The notes beneath the pieces are model-generated. The model saw only the letters and a program-made list of their open reading frames with translations. It made no database searches and was not told the DNA's origin. Position numbers and translations under genes: made by a program. Source: Cyanophora paradoxa (taxonomy: Eukaryota; Glaucocystophyceae; Cyanophorales; Cyanophoraceae). From it: 28,822 bases of DNA. The stretch covers positions 1-28,822 of the forward strand of contig QPMI01000616.1 in assembly GCA_004431415.1 (NCBI GenBank). The letters run 5' to 3'. Shown one piece after another: positions 1-8,690 of the stretch (its first letter is position 1; every line of letters begins with the position of its first letter).

Positions 1-420
1 GCGACTGCGCCAAATTCCCACTGCGTCTGGCTGCGTCGAGCGATGCAGCCTGGCAGCGCTAGCAGGCGTATCCTATAGCTAGTATAGTAGCTCGTAACCC
101 ATGCGGATTGCGGATTCAATGATTGCAGCGCGCGCGCTCGGGATCCACTGGGGCAGATCCGAGTGCGCGGGCGGATTGCAGCGCGCGCGCGGCTGTACCA
201 GTACCGCAGTACTAGTATATACGTATACTACGTGCATGCTTAGTTTGCTCGCGCTTCTGGGCCGCTGGGCCCGCGGCCGGGCCACAGCGGCGACAGGCCC
301 GTGGCCAGCTATTGTGAATCCGTGGCATGCGCTGTTCATAAAAGATGATGAACTGGAAGTATACAGCTGTCCGGGATCCGAAATCTATCCCACGCACCAG
401 CCCCTGAAGCCCGAATCCGA
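1..420. other. Left flank of the giant inverted repeat, no gene seen
   Basis: No convincing coding sequence is visible; the open frames here are short and low-complexity. The stretch has alternating GCGC runs near 128-141 and 180-192, each preceded by GATTGCAG, which makes a small imperfect direct repeat. An AT/TA-rich alternating patch lies at ~205-240. Positions 19-48 resemble 11,477-11,506 on the other side of the inverted-repeat structure. Confidence 0.5.
19..48 (+). repeat. Flanking short repeat, left copy
   Basis: A 30-bp stretch built around CTGCGTCGAGCG matches 11,477-11,506 in the same orientation at 25 of 30 positions, counted by hand. The two copies lie outside the inverted-repeat structure on opposite sides. 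They could be remnants of one repeat locus that the structure was inserted into. The match is short and both regions are GC-rich, so homology is not certain. Confidence 0.35.
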
Positions 421-789
421 GCGCTAGCTAGTTGCCGAGAAAACGAAAACTAACTGCAATCAGCTGCCGAACAGCGGGTAGTGCTGCTGTCCTGCCTGCA
501 GCATCGTCCGCCGGCGGCACAGGCAGAATGCGCCCCCCCGCACTCGCTGCGGCAAGTCACCGCGCTCGCTGCGCTCAGAATAAGCGGACTCCTAGCTTAA
601 AGAGAGAAGTGGGAAGCAAGGGGACGTCTGCGCACCGAGAGAGGTAGCAGTCCGCTTCCTCCGCATCCAGCATCCCTTGCCCGTGCCCGACGTCGAAGGC
701 AGAGCGCTCGCTGCGCACGGAGAGGAAGTCAATCTAATGAAAAGAATGCGCGCCGATTAACAGACCGCACCTGCGGCCGAGCGCCCACA

Positions 790-1000
790 CATGGACTGGA
801 AGAGCGCCTCCTCTGGCCAAAAGGGCGGAGCGTTGATGGCGCTCGCCGCGCTGCGGCATCACGGTCAGCGCGCGGATCGAACGAAGATAAGCGAGTGGTG
901 ACGGCAAACGACCGCTGTGCACCACAGCAGGGTGAGTGAGCAGCAGGCCGGCTCGCGCCGCGTCCGGGCCGGTCCGGCATCCCTCGACCCGCGATGCCGA
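790..1000. other. Left-arm-specific segment of ~200 bp
   Basis: Between the shared blocks GCGCCCACAC (~780) and GGAGCGTCAACC (~1,010) the left arm is ~200 bp longer than the corresponding right-arm interval near 10,600-10,680. It is an insertion in the left arm or a deletion in the right. No coding potential was recognised. Confidence 0.45.
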
Positions 1001-2944
1001 AGCTGCGTTCGGAGCGTCAACCGAAAGAAGAGAAGAATGCGCGCCGGCAAACGACCGCACCTGCCGCACCTGCGCCCCAGCGGCCGCAAGCACAAGAACT
1101 CCGAGGCCGCGCCGTCCAGAAGCCACGCGTCCGAGAACGGCACCCGCTCCGCTGCGCACGCGGCCGGCGTCACAAAAATCAACGCGAGAGTAGCGGAAAC
1201 AAGAGCGAGCACCTGGCCTGCGGGAGAAGACGCTAGGCGAACTGGATGGTGGTGCTCTGCTCGCGCGGGCCAGTCACCCCGTTCCCTGGACGCCAGCGGA
1301 ATGAGGGATTGGGGCAAAGGAGATGAAACGAAAAAGCACCTTGCTTCGCATCGGCAGCCGCCTTCCCTTTTTGCGCGAGCCGACCAAAAGAAGGAACACT
1401 TGGCGGCGGCGGCCGGGCTAAGAATGCAGATCAAGGGCGCTTGAAGAGGCAAGAACGACGCGTACACGAGCGCTCTTCGCCACGAGCGGGCGCCCGCCCT
1501 GGGGCAGCGCTCTGCTTTTGAAATCAGGCCGGCGACAGGCGGGGGACGCGAGAGGATGCAAGTAGGCACCTTCGAACGTCGTTCGCGCTCGAGGCTCGTC
1601 AAGTTCGCGGCGCTGTGCGGACTCCGTTTTGACCTGTTTGAAATTGTGGAGTAAGGGAGACCAGGATGCGCTGCGGTGGAGAGCCAGCGCCGACGCACCG
1701 AGATTGCATTGCGTCCCGTGCTGGAGCCGCAGCCAGTTCTTGCCCTGCGTGCTCTTCAAAGTGCAAGGCCGGAATTCGGGTACACAGCTGTTGGGCGAAA
1801 AGCGGCAGCGACACCAACAGCGATATCGATCGAGGATGCTTGAGGACGCCTTTCGGCTCAGCTTTCCGAGGAAGCCTGAGCGGTCCCATGCTCCTTCGCA
1901 GCTCGCTCGGCCGCGGTGCCGAGCACGTTGGCGGAAGCTCGCAGATGCGGCGCGCGGCCCTTTCGTTAGCTATAGCTAGGCGCATGTGGCCCGTGTTCTC
2001 GCAGCTGCATGTCTATGCCCTGGCGTGGCCGTGTTTCCGTGCGGCGCCGCGTTCACGGCCTGCCTTCCTCCCACAAACCGACGACGTGCGTCTATGCCGT
2101 GCCCTCCGCGTTCCACGCGTGACGTACAGCTCACTCGATTTCGCAGGGATCGCCGGCGGTGAGCCCCGTCGGCCCAGTTGGTTGGCCCTGCGCCAAGCCG
2201 AGCCAAGGTGCGGCTACCGCCTGGACGGGGTGCGGGATCAGACGGGCTGCATCCCGTTTCTCGCTGTTGATCTCTCCTTCGTAGCGGGCGATGGCGTGCC
2301 GGCAAGCTGCTGGGCGGCGATCGCGCCCTGCCGAGCGCGTCGCCATCGCCGGGGGTGGGCCACCGGACCATAGCTTTGCGTCAGCGGCGCGCGAACGCAT
2401 GTCTCACGATTCTTGCTTGCGTTCCAGGCGCTGGATCGCGCGCGCCGTCTCCAGGCTCCGAATTCTGGACCCCTCTTCCACAGCTTGGTGAGGCTCAGGC
2501 CTAGACGAGGTGAGTTGAGCGGTCTGTGTGCGTACGCGTCGCTGACAAGGCGCTCCTGTCGCGCAGGATGATCGAGTCCCGGGGCGATGGTCGGAGGGAG
2601 CGGAGGGCGGCAGCATGGATTGCACGGCGGGGCGTAGGATCGGCGGGCGGCGGCCCGGGCGCACGCCTCGCGCGCCGCCGGCTGCCCGCCCGCCCCGGCC
2701 CGCCCCGGCGCCGTCGCTTCGCCCGCCCCGGCGCCTTCGCCCCGCTCCGCCCCGTCGCTTTCGCCCCGCCCCGCAGAGTCGGTGCGCCGTGCTGAGCGCC
2801 CTGCCCGGCACAGCCCGGCCTGCCTGCTGCTGACGCCCTCGCAGCTCTCGAGGATTTTGAATTTTCGGGGCGTCCCGCTGCCGCGGGAGAGGATCTTCGA
2901 GCGCCCCGCCGCCCCCGCCGTCCTCAGGGGACAGCGCCGGGGGT

Positions 2945-3348
2945 CGCGGAAGCTCAGCAGGCGGCGGCGCGGCTCACCTGGCGGGGCGGAGGCGCGGCGG
3001 GCGGCGGCACGGCTCGCCGGGAGGGGCGGCGGCGCGGCGGGCGGCGCGCAGCTCGCCGGGCGGGGCGAGGGTGCGGCGGGCGGCGGCGAAGCTCGGCGGG
3101 CGGGCGCGGGAGCGGCGGGCGGCGGCGCGGCTCGCCAGGCGGGGCGGAGGCGCGGCGGGCGGCGCCGCGGCTCGCGGGGCGGGGCGGAGGCGCAGCGTGC
3201 TGCGGCCCGGCTCGCCGCACGGGGTGGAGGCGCGGCTGGCGGCGGCGAGGCTCGCCAGGGGGGCGGAGGCGCAGCAGGCGGACAGGACGGCAGGCGCGGC
3301 GGGCGGCGGCGTGGCTCGCGGGGCGCCGCGGTGGCGCGACGCGGCTTC
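2945..3348 (+). repeat. GC-rich minisatellite at inner end of left arm
   Basis: Degenerate tandem copies of a ~40-bp unit alternate GGCTCGCCGGGCGGGGCGG with AGGCGCGGCGGGCGGC. The plus strand is the G-rich strand and has repeated GGG and GGGG runs, so it could form G-quadruplexes. The same repeat family lies in reverse complement at the inner end of the right arm. Long stop-free frames across it are a composition effect. Confidence 0.8.
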
Positions 3349-3353
3349 GATTC

Positions 3354-3382
3354 GTGATCACTGATCATGAGCGTGATGATCT
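3354..3382. other. TGATCA-rich palindromic junction, left edge of satellite
   Basis: The junction between arm and satellite carries GTGATCACTGATCATGAG followed by GTGATGATC. It is a cluster of overlapping TGATCA and TGATCAC half-palindromes mirrored at the right junction. It differs sharply in composition from the GC-rich arm beside it. Confidence 0.6.
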
Positions 3383-3400
3383 CTTGTCATTCAATTTAAA

Positions 3401-6400
3401 CAGATCCGAGGCTGCGCTGCCCTGCAACTTGGCACAAATGAAGTGTTGGCAATTGGGGCCCACTATTGCTTGGCGAGGCACCAGCACCTTTTCAGCGCTT
3501 GCCACTATTAAAATCAAATCTAGCGCCTTTGATATAGTCCAGGTACGCTTCTCCAGTCAGTGAAAAGGCCGGGATCTTTTCCTGGCTTCATGATCAATTC
3601 TCATGATCATCATGAACACTGCATGCATGGGTGCTCAGATCCTCACTGCGAGCCAAATTGAAACTCGGGGCCCATATTGCATACGCCCGCGAGCATGCTG
3701 TTGGGGGTTCTCGAGGGCGCTGGATTTGATTATGAAGTCGGTTGAAGACAGATCCGAGGCTGCGCTGCCCTGCAACTTGGCACAAATGAAGTGTTGGCAA
3801 TTGGGGCCCACTATTGCTTGGCGAGGCACCAGCACCTATTCAGCGCTTGCCACTATTAAAATCAAATCTAGCGCCTTTGATATAGTCCAGGTACGCTTCT
3901 CCAGTCAGTGAAACGGCCGGGATCTTTTCCTGGCTTCATGATCAATTCTCATGATCATCATGAACACTGCATGCATGGGTGCTCAGATCCTCACTGCGAG
4001 CCAATTGCAAATTGAAACTCGGGGCCCATATTGCATACGCCCGCGAGCATGCTGTTGGGGGTTCTCGAGGGCGCTGGATTTGATTATGAAGTCGGTTGAA
4101 GACAGATCCGAGGCTGCGCTGCCCTGCAACTTGGCACAAATGAAGTGTTGGCAATTGGGGCCCACTATTGCTTGGCGAGGCACCAGCACCTTTTCAGCGC
4201 TTGCCACTATTAAAATCAAATCTAGCGCCTTTGATATAGTCCAGGTACGCTTCTCCAGTCAGTGAAAAGGCCGGGATCTTTTCCTGGCTTCATGATCAAT
4301 TCTCATGATCATCATGAACACTGCATGCATGGGTGCTCAGATCCTCACTGCGAGCCAAATTGAAACTCGGGGCCCATATTGCATACGCCCGCGAGCATGC
4401 TGTTGGGGGTTCTCGAGGGCGCTGGATTTGATTATGAAGTTGGTTTAAGACAGATCCGAGGCTGCGCTGCCCTGCAACTTGGCACAAATGAAGTGTTGGC
4501 AATTGGGGCCCACTATTGCTTGGCGAGGCACCAGCACCTTTTCAGCGCTTGCCACTATTAAAATCAAATCTAGCGCCTTTGATATAGTCCAGGTACGCTT
4601 CTCCAGTCAGTGAAAAGGCCGGGATCTTTTCCTGGCTTCATGATCAATTCTCATGATCATCATGAACACTGCATGCATGGGTGCTCAGATCCTCACTGCG
4701 AGCCAAATTGAAACTCGGGGCCCACATTGCATACGCCCGCGAGCATGCTGTTGGGGGTTCTCGAGGGCGCTGGATTTGATTATGAAGTCGGTTGAAGACA
4801 GATCCGAGGCTGCGCTGCCCTGCAACTTGGCACAAATGAAGTGTTGGCAATTGGGCCCACTATTGCTTGGCGAGGCACCAGCACCTTTTCAGCGCTTGCC
4901 ACTATCAAAATCAAATCTAGCGCCTTTGATATAGTCCAGGTACGCTTCTCCAGTCAGTGAAAAGGCCGGATCTTTTCCTGGCTTCATGATCAATTCTCAT
5001 GATCATCATGAACACTGCATGCATGGGTGCTCAGATCCTCACTGCGAGCCAAATTGAAACTCGGGGCCCATATTGCATACGCCCGCGAGCATGCTGTTGG
5101 GGGTTCTCGAGGGCGCTGGATTTGATTATGAAGTCGGTTGAAGACAGATCCGAGGCTGCGCTGCCCTGCAACTTGGCACAAATGAAGTGTTGGCAATTGG
5201 GGCCCACTATTGCTTGGCGAGGCACCAGCACCTTTTCAGCGCTTGCCACTATCAAAATCAAATCTAGCGCCTTTGATATAGTCCAGGTACGCTTCTCCAG
5301 TCAGTGAAAAGGCCGGGATCTTTTCTGGCTTCATGATCAATTCTCATGATCATCATGAACACTGCATGCATGGGTGCTCAGATCCTCACTGCGAGCCAAA
5401 TTGAAACTCGGGGCCCATATTGCATACGCCCGCGAGCATGCTGTTGGGGGTTCTCGAGGGCGCTGGATTTGATTATGAAGTCGGTTGAAGACAGATCCGA
5501 GGCTGCGCTGCCCTGCAACTTGGCAAAATGAAGTGTTGGCAATTGGGGCCCACTATTGCTTGGCGAGGCACCAGCACCTTTTCAGCGCTTGCCACTAAAA
5601 ATCAAATCTAGCGCCTTTGATATAGTCCAGGTACGCTCTCTCCAGTCAGTGAAACGGCCGGATCTTTCCTGGCTTCATGATCAATTCTCATGATCATCAT
5701 GAACACTGCATGCATGGGTGCTCAGATCCTCACCGTGGCACTGCGAGCCATTGCAAATTGAAACTCGGGGCCCACATTGCATACGCCCGCGAGCATGCTG
5801 TTGGGGGTTCTCGAGGGCGCTGGATTTGATTATGAAGTCGGTTGAAGACAGATCCGAGGCTGCGCTGCCCTGCAACTTGGCACAAATGAAGTGTTGGCAA
5901 TTGGGGCCCACTATTGCTTGGCGAGGCACCAGCACCTTTTCAGCGCTTGCCACTATTAAAATCAAATCTAGCGCCTTTGATATAGTCCAGGTACGCTTCT
6001 CCAGTCAGTGAAAAGGCCGGGATCTTTTCCTGGCTTCATGATCAATTCTCATGATCATCATGAACACTGCATGCATGGGTGCTCAGATCCTCACTGCGAG
6101 CCAAATTGAAACTCGGGGCCCACATTGCATACGCCCGCGAGCATGCTGTTGGGGGTTCTCGAGGGCGCTGGATTTGATTATGAAGTCGGTTGAAGACAGA
6201 TCCGAGGCTGCGCTGCCCTGCAACTTGGCACAAATGAAGTGTTGGCAATTGGGGCCCACTATTGCTTGGCGAGGCACCAGCACCTTTTCAGCGCTTGCCA
6301 CTATTAAAATCAAATCTAGCGCCTTTGATATAGTCCAGGTACGCTTCTCCAGTCAGTGAAAAGGCCGGGATCTTTTCCTGGCTTCATGATCAATTCTCAT

Positions 6401-7772
6401 GATCATCATGAACACTGCATGCATGGGTGCTCAGATCCTCACTGCGAGCCAAATTGAAACTCGGGGCCCACATTGCATACGCCCGCGAGCATGCTGTTGG
6501 GGGTTCTCGAGGGCGCTGGATTTGATTATGAAGTCGGTTGAAGACAGATCCGAGGCTGCGCTGCCCTGCAACTTGGCACAAATGAAGTGTTGGCAATTGG
6601 GGCCCACTATTGCTTGGCGAGGCACCAGCACCTTTTCAGCGCTTGCCACTATTAAAATCAAATCTAGCGCCTTTGATATAGTCCAGGTACGCTTCTCCAG
6701 TCAGTGAAAAGGCCGGGATCTTTTCCTGGCTTCATGATCAATTCTCATGATCATCATGAACACTGCATGCATGGGTGCTCAGATCCTCACTGCGAGCCAA
6801 ATTGAAACTCGGGGCCCACATTGCATACGCCCGCGAGCATGCTGTTGGGGGTTCTCGAGGGCGCTGGATTTGATTATGAAGTCGGTTGAAGACAGATCCG
6901 AGGCTGCGCTGCCCTGCAACTTGGCACAAATGAAGTGTTGGCAATTGGGGCCCACTATTGCTTGGCGAGGCACCAGCACCTTTTCAGCGCTTGCCACTAT
7001 TAAAATCAAATCTAGCGCCTTTGATATAGTCCAGGTACGCTTCTCCAGTCAGTGAAAAGGCCGGGATCTTTTCCTGGCTTCATGATCAATTCTCATGATC
7101 ATCATGAACACTGCATGCATGGGTGCTCAGATCCTCACTGCGAGCCAAATTGAAACTCGGGGCCCACATTGCATACGCCCGCGAGCATGCTGTTGGGGGT
7201 TCTCGAGGGCGCTGGATTTGATTATGAAGTCGGTTGAAGACAGATCCGAGGCTGCGCTGCCCTGCAACTTGGCACAAATGAAGTGTTGGCAATTGGGGCC
7301 CACTATTGCTTGGCGAGGCACCAGCACCTTTTCAGCGCTTGCCACTATTAAAATCAAATCTAGCGCCTTTGATATAGTCCAGGTACGCTTCTCCAGTCAG
7401 TGAAAAGGCCGGGATCTTTTCCTGGCTTCATGATCAATTCTCATGATCATCATGAACACTGCATGCATGGGTGCTCAGATCCTCACTGCGAGCCAAATTG
7501 AAACTCGGGGCCCATATTGCATACGCCCGCGAGCATGCTGTTGGGGGTTCTCGAGGGCGCTGGATTTGATTATGAAGTCGGTTGAAGACAGATCCGAGGC
7601 TGCGCTGCCCTGCAACTTGGCACAAATGAAGTGTTGGCAATTGGGGCCCACTATTGCTTGGCGAGGTACAAGCACCTTTTCAGCGCTTGCCACTATCAAA
7701 ATCAATTCTAGCGTTTTTGATATAGCCTAGATACGCTTCTCCAGTCAGTGAAAAGGCCGGGATCTTTGCTGG
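3401..7772 (+). repeat. 348-bp satellite array, about 12.5 head-to-tail copies
   Basis: Using the landmark ATGATCATCATGAACACTGC, units begin at 3603, 3951, 4305, 4653, 4999, 5346, 5690, 6051, 6399, 6747, 7095 and 7443. A partial unit precedes them. The spacings are 348, 354, 348, 346, 347, 344, 361 and then 348 four times. Irregular units carry short insertions, such as TTGCAA near 4,004 and ~13 bp near 5,735, or single-base deletions. Units from 6051 to 7095 look identical, which suggests recent expansion or homogenisation. Every unit contains a CATGATCAATTCTCATGATC palindromic block. A 102-codon frame opens in most units but always ends with a stop, so I do not treat it as coding. Confidence 0.95.
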
Positions 7773-7776
7773 GCCT

Positions 7777-7811
7777 CATGATCATGATCAGTGATCATGA
7801 TCATCATGAGC
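7777..7811. other. Near-perfect TCATGATCA hairpin, right edge of satellite
   Basis: The stretch TCATGATCATGATCA, GTGATCATGATCATCATGA is nearly self-complementary over ~34 bp. It mirrors the cluster at 3,354-3,382 and marks the transition from satellite to GC-rich arm. Confidence 0.65.
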
Positions 7812-7814
7812 ACT

Positions 7815-8455
7815 ACACCGCCTGGCGACCCGCGCCACCGCCCGCCGCGCCTCCGCTCCGCCCCGCGAGCCGCGCCGCCACCCCTGAGCCCCCGCCCCGT
7901 CCGACGAGCCGCGTCGCCGCCCGACGCGTTTCCGCCCCGCCCCGCGAGCCGCGGCGCCGCTCGCCGCGCCCCCGCCCCGCCCGGCGACCCGCGCCGCCGC
8001 CCGCAGCGCCTCCGACCTGCCCGGCGGGCCGCGCCTCCGCCCGCCGCGCCTCCGCCCCGCCCCGCGAGCCGCGGCGCCGCCCGCCGCGCCTCCGCCCCGC
8101 CCCGCGAGCCGCGCCTCCGCCCGCCACGCCTCCGCCCTGCCCGGCGAGCCGCGCCTCCGCTCGCCGCGCCTCCACCCCGTGCGGCGAGCCGCGCCTCCGC
8201 TCGCCGCGCCTCCGCCCCGCCCTGCGAGCCGCGTCTCCGCCCGCCGCGCCCCCGCCCCGCCCCGCGAGCTGCGCCGCCACCCGCTGAGCCCCCGCCCTGC
8301 CCGGAAAGCCGAGTCGCTGCCCGCGCGCCTCCGCCCCGTCCGGCGAGCCGCGTCGCCGCCCGCCGAGCCTCCGTCCCGCCCCGCGAGCTGCGCCGCCGCC
8401 CCCCGCGCCCCCGCCCCGCCCAGTGAGCCGCGCCGCCACCCTGCCCGGAGAGCCG
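7815..8455 (-). repeat. GC-rich minisatellite at inner end of right arm
   Basis: This is the same ~40-bp repeat family as 2,945-3,348 in reverse complement, with units such as CCGCCCCGCCCCGCGAGCCG followed by CGCCTCCGCCCGCCGCGCC. It is about 240 bp longer than the left copy, so repeat number differs between arms. Here the G-rich strand is the minus strand, making the G-rich strands symmetric about the satellite. Confidence 0.8.
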
Positions 8456-8489
8456 CGCTCGCCGCGTCTCCCACCTGGCCGGAGGGAGC

Positions 8490-8690
8490 TGTGCCACCAC
8501 CCGCTGTCTCGCTGAACCCGCCAGGCAAGTTAAGCGGGGGGAGAGAGGGGGGAGGGAGGGAGAGCCGTGGGCGAGGGGAGGGCATACTCCGAGGGCGCTT
8601 CGGCGCGGCGGCGGCAGGGCTCTTGCGGCCGCGGGGTGCACAGGCAGCCGCGAGGGCGGGCGCGGGGCGCTTGTCGTTGTGCGGCGCGGC
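8490..8690. other. Right-arm-specific segment
   Basis: This interval lies between the minisatellite and the shared block starting near GGCGCTCGAAGATCC. At the equivalent left-arm position (~2,910-2,950) only a few tens of bases occur. It holds the G-run cluster described separately. No gene was recognised. Confidence 0.5.
8535..8582 (+). other. Potential G-quadruplex cluster
   Basis: The plus strand shows successive G runs: six G, six G, GGG, GGG, GGG, GGGG, GGG within under 50 bases, separated by short A/G-rich loops. This satisfies the usual four-run G-quadruplex pattern more than once. It is present only in the right arm. Confidence 0.55.

Larger units (their letters stand above)
421..3372 (+). 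repeat. Left arm of giant inverted repeat
   Basis: Long blocks match the reverse complement of the right arm almost base for base. Examples are ~1,552-1,860 against ~9,770-10,075, and ~2,780-2,930 against ~8,690-8,825. Most differences in the first block are single-base insertions or deletions. An arm-specific stretch of roughly 200 bp (~790-1,000) is not matched at equal length in the right arm. An internal near-repeat around GAATGCGCGCCG occurs at ~742 and ~1,034. Long open frames on either strand reflect the scarcity of stops in GC-rich DNA and do not look like proteins. Confidence 0.85.

Noticed and set aside
3603-7730. Repeated 102-codon plus-strand frames and 68- or 76-codon minus-strand frames in the satellite
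   Set aside because: They recur because the unit is a multiple of three and lacks stops in places. Frames on both strands overlap, units with indels break them, and no protein-like signature is present.
3401-7772. CRISPR array
   Set aside because: Whole 348-bp units are repeated end to end; there are no short repeats separated by unique spacers, and the context is eukaryotic.
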